From: Haloarchaeobius sp. FL176
Lineage (GTDB): Archaea; Halobacteriota; Halobacteria; Halobacteriales; Natrialbaceae
Assembly (NCBI RefSeq): GCF_024609245.1
Contig: NZ_JANJYH010000002.1
Location: 186,001 to 250,000 of the forward strand
Reading direction: 5' to 3'
Length of the DNA stretch: 64,000 bases
The position numbers and the translations under genes are program-made. Positions 44,214 to 52,979 of this stretch are shown one piece after another. Under the pieces are notes generated by a model. That model saw nothing but the letters and a program-made list of their open reading frames with translations. It was not told the origin of the DNA and ran no database searches. Numbering within the stretch: the stretch's first letter is position 1; each line of letters starts with the position of its first letter.

Positions 44214-44921
44214 ATGCGAACCCCGGCTCCCGCGTTCCCCGAGACGGAGGCGGCGTGGCATCGCACGGTCGACCGCGACGAGTGGGACGACATCTACGTC
44301 GTGGGCGACGTCCACGGCTGTCTGTCCGCGCTCGACAGGCTCCTCGCTACGCTCGACCCGTCCGCGGACGACCTCGTGGTCTTCGTCGGCGACCTCGTCA
44401 AGAAGGGCCCGAACAGTCGCGGCGTGCTCCGGCGAGTCCGGGACGCCCCGAACATGCTCTCGGTACGGGGCAACAACGAGGAGAAGCTCCTGCGGGGCGA
44501 CGCGTCCATCCCGGAGCTCGGCCCGGTCGACCTGGAGTACGTCCGGTCGATGCCAGTCGCCATCTCGTGGGACGACCACCTCGTCGTCCACGGTGGCGTC
44601 GACCACCGGAAGACCCTCGCCGACCACAGCGTCGACGACGTCCAGAACATGCGGGCGCTCGACCCGGCCGACGGCTACGACGGCCCGTTCTGGTTCGCGG
44701 AGCGCGACGAGGGTCCACGGGTGTTCTTCGGCCACACCGTCCTCGAATCGCCCGTCTACCGGGAGTACGCAGTCGGCCTCGACACCGGCTGCGTCTACGG
44801 CGGCGAGCTGACTGCCTACGACGTCGCAGGCGACGAGTTCGTCTCCGTCCCGCTCGCCCGGTCCGGCCGGGACCGCAGCGCGTCGAAAATCGTGACCCCG
44901 GAACGGACCCAGACCGTCTAA
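44214..44921 (+). CDS. PPP-family metallophosphoesterase
   Basis: The 235-residue protein has the ordered metal-site motifs of the serine/threonine phosphatase and ApaH group: GDVHGC (Asp32, His34), GDLVKKGP (Asp60), RGNNEEK (Asn87), LVVHGGVD and FFGHTVLES. It may dephosphorylate proteins or hydrolyse diadenosine polyphosphates. The ppk start codon lies one base after its stop, so the pair is one operon; a link to polyphosphate metabolism is an inference from this. An AT-rich CTATATAGAG at about 44161-44170 lies upstream but is farther than the usual promoter distance. Confidence 0.83.
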   Translation: MRTPAPAFPETEAAWHRTVDRDEWDDIYVVGDVHGCLSALDRLLATLDPSADDLVVFVGDLVKKGPNSRGVLRRVRDAPNMLSVRGNNEEKLLRGDASIPELGPVDLEYVRSMPVAISWDDHLVVHGGVDHRKTLADHSVDDVQNMRALDPADGYDGPFWFAERDEGPRVFFGHTVLESPVYREYAVGLDTGCVYGGELTAYDVAGDEFVSVPLARSGRDRSASKIVTPERTQTV

Positions 44922-44922
44922 G

Positions 44923-47052
44923 ATGTCTGACGAGCACCCGGCTGCAACAGATGTCAATCTAAACGACCCCGACCTCTACCGGAACCGCGAGCTGAGCGAA
45001 CTCGCGTTCCAGCGGCGCGTGCTCCACGAGGCGCTCGACGACCGGAATCCGCTGCTGGAGCGCGTGAAGTTCCTCTCCATCTTCACCTCGAACATGGACG
45101 AGTTCTTCATGAAGCGGGTCGGCGGGCTGAAACAGCAGATCGCTGCCGAGGTGACCGACCGGACCCCCGACGGCCGGACCCCCGAGGAGCAGATCGACGA
45201 TATCGTCGCCACGGCACGGCCGTTGTTCGACCGCCAGACTCGCTGCTACCACGAGGACATCCTGCCGGCGCTCGCCGAGGCCGGCATCGACATCGTCGAC
45301 TACGAGACGCTCACCGCGGCGGAGCAGTCGACGCTGCGGGACTACTTCGAGCGCTCGGTGCTCCCGACGCTGACGCCGCTGACGTTCGACCCGGCGCACC
45401 CGTTCCCGTTCATCTCGAACCTGAGCCTCTCGCTCGCGGTGCTGACCCGGTCTACCCCCGACGCCGACGTGACGTTCTCCCGCGTCAAGATTCCGGGGAA
45501 CCGGCCACGGCTCGTCGCGGTCGACGACGACCACACGTTCGTCCCGCTCGAACAGGTCGTCGCCGCGAACCTCGACCTGCTGTTCCCCGACGTGGAGGTG
45601 CTCGACTACTCGACGTTCCGTGTCACCCGAAACGCGGAGGTCCGCCGGAACGAGGAGGTCGCCGAGGACCTCGTCGACGCCATCGAGGACGTGCTCCGCG
45701 AGCGCCGGTTCGCGACGGTCGTCCGACTCGAACTGGAGGCGGGGACGCCCGGACGCGTCCGGGACCTGCTGCAGGAACACCTCGACGTGAGCGAGGCGGA
45801 GACGTTCGTTCGCGAGGCACCGCTCGACTTCCGCGATCTGATGCAGCTCACCGAGCTCGACCGACCCGACCTGAAGTTGGAGCCGTGGACGCCACAGCCA
45901 CATCCGCGGCTGCTCGAATCGCGTCTCGACGCCGAGGACCGCAGCATCTTCGACGTGGTGCAGGACGAGGACGTGCTCGTCCACCACCCGTACCACGCCT
46001 TCTCGAAGACGGTCCACCGGTTCATCGACGAGGCCGCCCACGACCCCGACGTGCTCGCGATCAAGGCCGCCATCTACCGGACGTCGCGCGACTCGAACAT
46101 CATCGAGAGCCTCATCGATGCGGCGCGCAACGGCAAGCAGGTCGCGGTGATGGTCGAGCTGAAGGCCCGCTTCGACGAGGAGAACAACCTCCACTGGGTC
46201 GAACGCCTCGAGGAGGAGGGCATCCACGTCGCCTACGGCACGCCGGGCTACAAGACCCACACCAAGACGACGCTCGTCGTGCGCGAGGAGGGCGACGACG
46301 TCGAGCTGTACTCACACGTCGGCACCGGAAACTACCACTCCGAGACGGCGAAGACGTACGTCGACCTCGGGCTGCTCACCGCCGACCGCGACCTCGGGCA
46401 GGACCTCGTGAAGCTGTTCAACTTCTTCACCGGCCACTCGCGACACGACGAGTACCGCAAGCTGCTCATCGCGCCCGGCAACATGCGCGACCAGTTCACC
46501 GAACTCGTCCGGAACGAGGCCGAGGTGGCCCGGGACGGCGGTGACGCTCGTATCGTCGCGAAGATGAATCGGCTGGAGGACCCGGCGATGGTCAGAGAGC
46601 TGTACGAGGCCTCGCAGGCCGGCGTCGACATCGACCTCGTTGTGCGGGACATCTGTCGACTCGTGCCCGGAATCGAAGGCGTCAGCGAGAACGTGGCCGT
46701 CTACAGTATCGTCGACCGCTTCCTCGAACACGCCCGAATCTGGTACTTCGAGAACGACGACCCCGGCTTCTACACCGGTTCGGCCGACTGGATGACCCGG
46801 AACCTCGACAACCGCGTCGAAGGTGTCGCACCCGTCGAGAACGAACGCCTGCAGAACGAGCTGTGGACGATTCTCGAGGCGAACCTCTCGGACAACCGCA
46901 AGCGGTGGCGACTCCGCTCCGACGGACGCTACGAGCAGCTCCGCCCCGATGACGGCGAACCGGTCGTCAGCGTTCAGGAACTGCTGATGGAACGAGCCCG
47001 CGCCGCCGCCCGTGACGCGGAGGGCCTCGACTGGGCCGGCCGCACCGACTGA
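44923..47052 (+). CDS. ppk1: Polyphosphate kinase 1
   Basis: The 709-residue enzyme reversibly makes inorganic polyphosphate from ATP. It shows the PPK1 order: the N domain (LYRNRELSELAFQRRVLHEA), the SNMDEFFMKRVGGLK motif at about 56-70, the head domain, and two phospholipase-D-like C domains. The phosphorylated histidine is His446 in GYKTHTKTTLVV, and SHVGTGNYHSETAKTYVDLGL follows. Length is usual (about 690-720). It is cotranscribed with the upstream phosphoesterase, separated by one base. Confidence 0.93.
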   Translation: MSDEHPAATDVNLNDPDLYRNRELSELAFQRRVLHEALDDRNPLLERVKFLSIFTSNMDEFFMKRVGGLKQQIAAEVTDRTPDGRTPEEQIDDIVATARPLFDRQTRCYHEDILPALAEAGIDIVDYETLTAAEQSTLRDYFERSVLPTLTPLTFDPAHPFPFISNLSLSLAVLTRSTPDADVTFSRVKIPGNRPRLVAVDDDHTFVPLEQVVAANLDLLFPDVEVLDYSTFRVTRNAEVRRNEEVAEDLVDAIEDVLRERRFATVVRLELEAGTPGRVRDLLQEHLDVSEAETFVREAPLDFRDLMQLTELDRPDLKLEPWTPQPHPRLLESRLDAEDRSIFDVVQDEDVLVHHPYHAFSKTVHRFIDEAAHDPDVLAIKAAIYRTSRDSNIIESLIDAARNGKQVAVMVELKARFDEENNLHWVERLEEEGIHVAYGTPGYKTHTKTTLVVREEGDDVELYSHVGTGNYHSETAKTYVDLGLLTADRDLGQDLVKLFNFFTGHSRHDEYRKLLIAPGNMRDQFTELVRNEAEVARDGGDARIVAKMNRLEDPAMVRELYEASQAGVDIDLVVRDICRLVPGIEGVSENVAVYSIVDRFLEHARIWYFENDDPGFYTGSADWMTRNLDNRVEGVAPVENERLQNELWTILEANLSDNRKRWRLRSDGRYEQLRPDDGEPVVSVQELLMERARAAARDAEGLDWAGRTD

Positions 47053-47193
47053 CTACTCGTCGACCCAGGCACACCGCGGGCAGGCGTCGACGCCCTGAAC
47101 GTTCACCGTGGCTGTCTCGCACTCTGGACACTGCCGTGTGCGACCGCGTTTCACCTGTTCGAGCATAAACGCGAAATCTACTTCGACGGCCAT
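47053..47193 (-). CDS. Small zinc-ribbon protein, 46 residues
   Basis: A minus-strand frame runs from ATG 47193 to TAG at 47053-47055. It has an N-terminal helix ([17 protein letters not shown]) and a zinc ribbon Cys22-Pro-Glu-Cys25 with Cys38-Pro-Arg-Cys41. The stop is directly adjacent to the ppk1 stop, with the genes convergent. Many haloarchaeal genomes carry such very small zinc proteins; functions are mostly unknown, and some are needed for growth or biofilm formation in Haloferax. Codon use is haloarchaeal. Confidence 0.6.
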   Translation of the reverse strand: MAVEVDFAFMLEQVKRGRTRQCPECETATVNVQGVDACPRCAWVDE

Positions 47194-47303
47194 AAAGCTA
47201 CGCTACGACAGTCGTCGAACAATCGGCAGCTACTGGGGGTGATATCGCCGTGCCAGTCCGGTGGACCGATAGCAGGGGTCGGTGTCGGCAGGCGTCGAAC
47301 CCG

Positions 47304-48209
47304 CTACTCCCGCACGACCGCCGTCTGCATCCCGTCGCTGTTGAACGCAGAGCCCGTCCCGTCGCGGTCGGCGACGATGACCCCGGCCGAGGCGCCCGTC
47401 AGCTCGCCGAACTCGTCGATAGCGCGGTCCGCGGCCGCCTGCGCGTCCATCCCGTCCTCCAGATAGCGCACCGCGCGCCGCGAGAGGGTGACACGGGCGA
47501 TGTCCTCGCCGGCACCGGTCGCGCTCGCGCCGCCGGCCGGGGAGCAGTAGAAGCCGCTGCCGACCTGTGGCACGTCGCCGACCCGGCCGGCGAGCGCGAG
47601 CCAGCGCCCGCCTGTCGAGGTCGCGGCCGCGAAGTCCTCGCCGTCGCGCGCCACAGCACCGACCGTGTCGTGATCTTTCCCCGCGGGCGCGCCGGCGTCC
47701 TCCTGCTCGGCGTCGGGGTCGGCCGTCGCGCCACCGAACGTCTCCTGTACCCAGCGGGCCTGCGCCGCCATGTCGCCCTCGGGCACGTCCGCGTCGGCGA
47801 ACCGTTCGCGCGTGCTGTCGGTCCAGAGGTCGACCTCGCAGTCGATGCCCTGCGCCGCGGCGAAGTCGACGGCGTGGACCCCGGACAGCAGGATGTGCGG
47901 CGTCTCCTCGAGCACCGAGCGCGCGACGCTGACCGCCGCCTCGACGCCGGGCATCGAACTGGCCGCCCCGACCGACCGGTCGCCGGTCATCACGCCTGCG
48001 TCCGTCCGGAGGATGCCGTCGGACTGCGCGCAGGAGCCGACGCCCGCGTTGAACCGGGGCGACGACTCCAGCACGCGGACCGCGCTCTCGACCGCGTCGA
48101 GCGGCGTCGCCGCCGACGCCCCGCGTCCTGCTGCCTCGTCGAGCACTGCCTGTCGCGGGTCCGGATCGTCGGGCACCCCGCCCGCACCGCCGTGTACGAT
48201 GACCTGCAT
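47304..48209 (-). CDS. Plant-type asparaginase / isoaspartyl peptidase
   Basis: The 301-residue protein is an Ntn-hydrolase of the plant-type L-asparaginase family, which cuts itself to expose a threonine nucleophile. The cleavage site is before Thr182 in KDHDTVGAVARDGED. Family motifs include VIVHGGAGGVPDDP at the N-terminus, FNAGVGSCAQSDG at about 53-65 and GDVPQVGSGFYCSPAGGASATGAGED split across the substrate loops. It hydrolyses asparagine or isoaspartyl dipeptides and may clear isomerised residues. ATG 48209 is chosen; the frame reads far upstream as a shadow of icd. The gene is divergent from icd. Confidence 0.88.
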   Translation of the reverse strand: MQVIVHGGAGGVPDDPDPRQAVLDEAAGRGASAATPLDAVESAVRVLESSPRFNAGVGSCAQSDGILRTDAGVMTGDRSVGAASSMPGVEAAVSVARSVLEETPHILLSGVHAVDFAAAQGIDCEVDLWTDSTRERFADADVPEGDMAAQARWVQETFGGATADPDAEQEDAGAPAGKDHDTVGAVARDGEDFAAATSTGGRWLALAGRVGDVPQVGSGFYCSPAGGASATGAGEDIARVTLSRRAVRYLEDGMDAQAAADRAIDEFGELTGASAGVIVADRDGTGSAFNSDGMQTAVVRE

Positions 48210-48377
48210 GAACGGCCGTTCAGTCGGGGACCTCAAAAGTGCGGGTGGTCGGGGGCAGTCGACGTGGGCCCAGGAGCACAGCACGTCTCCACCCGACCGA
48301 CGGTCGGGCCGCGATACTTGCCGCGCAGCGGCAAATGGCAGCCCTTTTACCCGCACTGTACGTCGTTTCAGGTGACA

Positions 48378-49652
<1,275 letters not shown>

Positions 49653-49688
49653 CGCGCCGGTCACGGCACCGCCGTTGTCTCGGACCTG

Positions 49689-49693
49689 TTTTT
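49689..49693 (+). terminator. T-run after icd
   Basis: TTTTT begins 37 bases after the icd stop in GC-rich surroundings, a plausible oligo-T terminator. The rest of the 268-base gap up to 49920 holds no credible gene, only an Arg/Ser-rich frame from 49732. Confidence 0.35.
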
Positions 49694-49920
49694 ATCGTCG
49701 CAGTGGCGAGCCGCACCGAAATCGCCAGACGATGTTCCGGTATCCGACAGTTGTTGCCAGTGCGACAAGATTGGTCTCGGCCGGGACCCGAGAGCCCCCG
49801 CCGACAGCCCGTTTCAGAGCCAGCCGCCGCAGCCATGGGGTTTCTACTCGCGCCAACATCCTGTCCACCGACTGATTAATAACTAGAACCTATTTCTATT
49901 AGTGACCACATTCGAGTGGT

Positions 49921-50163
49921 ATGGCATCTCCCCCCACGCCACCAGCTCAAGTACCCGACTTCGTCGTCGAGCACTTCGAGGAGCACGACCCCGAAACGTT
50001 GCGCGACATCGTTGCGTACGAGGCACAATGCGCGCGCTCGACGGAGGTTCCAAAGTACATCACCGAAGTGTTCGTGATGCAGAACTCGGAGACGAAACGG
50101 GCCATCGCATCCTACGCTCGCGACCTCGCCGCCCACAGGGAGCAACGCGCCGAGGCGCGGTGA
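49921..50163 (+). CDS. Small conserved haloarchaeal protein, 80 residues
   Basis: The protein starts ASPPTPPAQVPDFVVEHFEEHDPETLRDIVAYEA and continues as helices with TEVPKYITEVFVMQNSETKRAIASYARDLA. The composition and helical repeats (two related helix-turn-helix-like units VPDFVVEHFEEHDPETLRDI and VPKYITEVFVMQNSETKRAI) suggest a small duplicated all-alpha domain. Function is unknown. AT-rich TTAATAAC at about 49875-49882 and CTATTTCTATTAG at about 49890 precede it, the second lying 20-30 bases before the start. An in-frame acidic stretch continues past its TGA. Confidence 0.6.
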   Translation: MASPPTPPAQVPDFVVEHFEEHDPETLRDIVAYEAQCARSTEVPKYITEVFVMQNSETKRAIASYARDLAAHREQRAEAR

Positions 50164-50265
50164 GTGGACGCGGAGACAGCCGCCGACGGCGCCGAGGCCG
50201 ACGCGACCGACGACACGGACGACGACGACGGCCCGTCGTTCGGGACCGGGCCGATGTTCGGGTGA
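50164..50265 (+). CDS. Acidic 33-residue frame directly after a TGA
   Basis: GTG at 50164 abuts the TGA of the previous gene in the same reading frame. The 33 codons encode an Asp/Ala/Glu-rich chain ending GPSFGTGPMFG. It may be a coupled micro-ORF, the former C-terminus of the upstream protein cut off by a stop mutation, or a read-through extension. Codon use (third-position G/C, many Asp) supports past or present coding. Confidence 0.35.
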   Translation: MDAETAADGAEADATDDTDDDDGPSFGTGPMFG

Positions 50266-50274
50266 CTGTCGGCG

Positions 50275-50345
50275 TCAGGCACCGCCGGTACAGGCCACCT
50301 CGAACCGCGCCCCACCGTTCTCGGCCTCGTCGACCGCTCCCAGCC
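50275..50345 (-). pseudogene. Remnant of a histidine-kinase C-terminus
   Basis: On the minus strand a frame ending at TGA 50275-50277 reads GAVDEAENGGARFEVACTGGA, resembling the final strand of the HATPase domain in haloarchaeal histidine kinases (Glu-x-Gly-Gly-Ala-Arg-Phe-Glu). Upstream of it the frame becomes unrelated (Phe/Pro/Arg-rich). This looks like the last 20 or so residues of a lost kinase gene. Confidence 0.35.
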
Positions 50346-50462
50346 CGGGATGGGTCGCGGGCCGGAATCGGCAGCCTGTGCGTACCGGGAACGGAACCGA
50401 GGAGAGTTTGAGCGTACCGCCCGAGACGAAAGTTCAAATCGGACGAGGCCTCAGTCCCGGGT

Positions 50463-50984
50463 ATGTACCACGTGGTCGGGTGTAGCGACTGCGGCGCGTT
50501 GCGCATCGTCGAGGGACGGCCAGAGACAACACGCTGTGGCACGTGTGGCACTCGAACGCAGTTCTCGAAGGTCAAATCCTTCGTCGAGACGGACGACCTC
50601 GACCACGCCCGTGAGGTCCGTGCCTCGATGCTCGCGAACCGTCAGGGCGAGGGCGAGGCGTTCGCCGCGATGGACTCCTTCGCCGAGCTCGAGGCGGACG
50701 TCGCCGACGGCGTCCTCGACGACGACGCGTTCCTCGAGGCGTCGGGACTCGACGTCGACCGGGTCAACGAGGCCGGCGACCGCGCCACCGAGACGCGCAG
50801 CTCGACCAGCCGGAAGGAGACGGTCAAGAACGCCCTCCGCGACCTCGACGGACCCACGGCGGAGGAGGTCGTCGCCTACGCCGACGAACGCGGCGTTCCC
50901 GGCGACTACGTCGAGCGCGCACTGACCAAGCTGGTCCGGCAGGGCGAGGTCAGCGAGAGCCGCGGGCAGTACCGGCTGCTGTGA
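50463..50984 (+). CDS. Zinc-ribbon and winged-helix protein (probably DUF5817)
   Basis: The 173-residue protein begins with a zinc ribbon (Cys7/Cys10 in GCSDCGALRIVEGRPETT and Cys25/Cys28 in CGTCGTRTQF), has a charged helical middle (DLDHAREVRASMLANRQGEGEAFA), and ends with a winged-helix-like domain (GPTAEEVVAYADERGVPGDYVERALTKLVRQGEV). This fits a haloarchaeal family I recall as DUF5817. A DNA- or RNA-binding role is likely. Its stop overlaps the GTG start of the following membrane-protein gene. Confidence 0.72.
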   Translation: MYHVVGCSDCGALRIVEGRPETTRCGTCGTRTQFSKVKSFVETDDLDHAREVRASMLANRQGEGEAFAAMDSFAELEADVADGVLDDDAFLEASGLDVDRVNEAGDRATETRSSTSRKETVKNALRDLDGPTAEEVVAYADERGVPGDYVERALTKLVRQGEVSESRGQYRLL

Positions 50985-51325
50985 GCCACGACCTCCCACG
51001 GTACGCCGTCGGGGCGCTCGTCGGACTGGCCGGCGTCCTGCTGTTCGCCGAGCCGCTGGTCGGACCCGTCGCCCTCGGTCCCGTCGCTGTCAGGCCCGTC
51101 GCGCTGTCGGTCGGCGTCCTCGCACTGGGGCTCTCCCTCGGAGGCGTCCTGTTCCTCTCCCGCGGGCAGTGGTTCGTCGGCGTCGCCCACGCCGTCCCTG
51201 GCGTCGGCTTCGCGGTCGTCTTCGGTGCGACCGTGCTCGGGAGCGAGACCGGCCTCCTGTTCGGCGTCGCCGTCGTCCTCGGCGCGTGCCTCGCACTGGC
51301 CGACGGCCTGCGTCGGCAGCGCTGA
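50981..51325 (+). CDS. Small membrane protein, four helices
   Basis: The 114-residue protein starts at GTG 50981, overlapping the TGA of the preceding gene. Four hydrophobic helices (about residues 8-25, 35-57, 65-85, 88-107) fill almost the whole chain, with short Arg-containing ends. There is no motif to assign a function. The overlap indicates translational coupling to the zinc-ribbon/winged-helix gene, so the pair may form a membrane-linked regulatory unit. Confidence 0.6.
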   Translation: MSHDLPRYAVGALVGLAGVLLFAEPLVGPVALGPVAVRPVALSVGVLALGLSLGGVLFLSRGQWFVGVAHAVPGVGFAVVFGATVLGSETGLLFGVAVVLGACLALADGLRRQR

Positions 51326-51374
51326 CGCCATCCCCCGCCAGCAGCTTCTTGCCGGCAGCCGACGACGTGTGGCC

Positions 51375-51728
51375 ATGAACGACCGGACGGTCGGCCTCGC
51401 CGTCGTCGGCGCGCAGTTCGTCGCGACGCTGTTCGCCCTCGTCATCGTCGGCCGCTGGAGCGGCGAGACGGTGCTGGTCGCCGGCACCGTCGTCGACGTC
51501 GCCCTCGTCGCCGGTGCGTGCTGTCTCGCCGCCTTCGGCCTCGGCGCAGTCCGCACGGTCAGGCAACGCAACGGCCGCCGCGGGCTCGCGGAGTTCGCGG
51601 TCGGCGTCGGCGTCGCGGCCCCGCTGCTACTCGACCTCTCGCCAGTCGTCCTCGCCGGCGTGGCGGTCCTCGTCGTCGTCGCGCTCGTCGGCCGGGTCGA
51701 CCCACGCCGGACGCTCGAACGGAGCTGA
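51375..51728 (+). CDS. Small membrane protein, four helices
   Basis: The 117-residue protein has hydrophobic helices at about residues 6-25, 32-57, 70-88 and 90-105, an Arg-rich loop (VRTVRQRNGRRGL) and an Arg-rich end. It follows the previous membrane protein by 49 bases in the same direction and is of similar size and layout, so the two may be distant paralogues. Function is unknown. It is convergent with the HMG-CoA reductase gene, whose stop codon is immediately adjacent. Confidence 0.55.
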   Translation: MNDRTVGLAVVGAQFVATLFALVIVGRWSGETVLVAGTVVDVALVAGACCLAAFGLGAVRTVRQRNGRRGLAEFAVGVGVAAPLLLDLSPVVLAGVAVLVVVALVGRVDPRRTLERS

Positions 51729-52940
51729 CTACCGCCCGAGCTCCTCGTGCGCCGACGCGAGGTGGTCGGACGCCAGCGCCGCCAGCAGCGACAGCTCCCC
51801 CGCGAGCGCCCCGGCCGCGATGACCTCCGCAAGGGCGTCGGCGTTGTCCCCCGCCGGATCGCCGCTGCCCGCGAGCCCCAGCACGTCGAGCGCCTCGGAC
51901 TGCGTCGGCAGCTTCGTCCCGCCACCGACGGTACCGACCTCCAGCGAGGCGAGCGATACCGAGAGGTAGAGCCCGTCCTCGCGCTCCTCGGCCGTCGTGA
52001 TCGCGTTCGACCCCTCGACGACCTGTGCCGGGTCCTGCCCGGTCGCGATGAACGCCGCCGCGACGATGTTCGCCGCCTGCGCGTTGAACCCGAGCGACCC
52101 CGCCTTCGCGCTGCCGACGAGGTTCTTGCGGGTGTTCGCCTCGGCGATGGCCGCCGCCGTCGTGTGCAGGCGCTCCTCGACCACCTCGTCGGGGATGACG
52201 ACGTCCGCGGTGACCGACCGCCCCCGACCCTCGACGGCGTTGACGGCGGCCGGCTTCTTGTCGGTACAGAGGTTGCCCGAGAGCGCGACGAGTGACCCCG
52301 GCGTCTCCGCCTCGACGACCTCGCAGGCCGCCTCCGTCGCGATGGTCGCCATGTTCATCCCCATCGCGTCCTTCGTGTCGTAGCGGAACCGGAGGTACAC
52401 CCCGTCGCCCACGACGTACGGCGTCACGTCCAGCAGTTCCCCGTGGCTCGTCGTCGACTCCGCCGCCTCGGCGAGGTCGGTCTCGTGCTCGCGCACCCAC
52501 TCGACGACCTCGGCGGACTCGACGACGCCCGCGGTTCGGAACACCGGTGCGCGCGTCATGCCGGACTTCGTCACCCTCGCGTTCGCGCCGCCGGCCGACT
52601 CGATGACCGACAGCCCGCGGTTCACCGAGGCGACGAGCGCGCCCTCGGCAGTCGCGAGCGGCAGGTAGTACTCGCCGTCTGCCGCCCCGCCGTCGACGGT
52701 CACCGGCCCCGCCACGCCGAAGGGCACCTGGGTCGCACCGGTCATGTTCTCGATGGCCGAATCCGCGACCTCGGCGTCGAAGGCGTAGCTTCCGGTCGTC
52801 GAGAGGTCGGCGTCGGTCTCGGCTTCGAGAACGAGTCGGCGTGCCTCCGCGGCGGTGTCGTGGTCGGCGTGCGCTTCGAGTTCGTGGAACCGCAGTTCGC
52901 CCGCTCGAACGCGGTCGGCGAGCGTCGCCGGGTCTGTCAT
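51729..52940 (-). CDS. hmgA: 3-hydroxy-3-methylglutaryl-CoA reductase
   Basis: The 403-residue class I enzyme reduces HMG-CoA to mevalonate with NADPH, feeding isoprenoid chains of archaeal lipids. The catalytic Glu64 is in IENMTGATQVPFGVAGP, the NADPH motif DAMGMNMAT is in the middle, a Lys is in CTDKKPAAVNAVEGRG, the Asp in ATGQDPAQVVEG, and the catalytic His398 in LASAHEEL near the end. Length matches Haloferax-type enzymes. This is the target of mevinolin. ATG 52940 is chosen; no better upstream start exists. Confidence 0.95.
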   Translation of the reverse strand: MTDPATLADRVRAGELRFHELEAHADHDTAAEARRLVLEAETDADLSTTGSYAFDAEVADSAIENMTGATQVPFGVAGPVTVDGGAADGEYYLPLATAEGALVASVNRGLSVIESAGGANARVTKSGMTRAPVFRTAGVVESAEVVEWVREHETDLAEAAESTTSHGELLDVTPYVVGDGVYLRFRYDTKDAMGMNMATIATEAACEVVEAETPGSLVALSGNLCTDKKPAAVNAVEGRGRSVTADVVIPDEVVEERLHTTAAAIAEANTRKNLVGSAKAGSLGFNAQAANIVAAAFIATGQDPAQVVEGSNAITTAEEREDGLYLSVSLASLEVGTVGGGTKLPTQSEALDVLGLAGSGDPAGDNADALAEVIAAGALAGELSLLAALASDHLASAHEELGR

Positions 52941-52979
52941 ACCGGCACTCGCACCCGATACCGCTTAACGGTTGTCGGT

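Noticed and set aside
47250-48377. Upstream in-frame extension of icd
   Set aside because: The extension lies antisense to the asparaginase gene and is Arg/Ala-rich; TTTTAC and the family start support ATG 48378.
49732-49875. Small + strand frame after icd
   Set aside because: Arg/Ser/Pro-rich and basic, unlike haloarchaeal proteins, with no well-spaced promoter.
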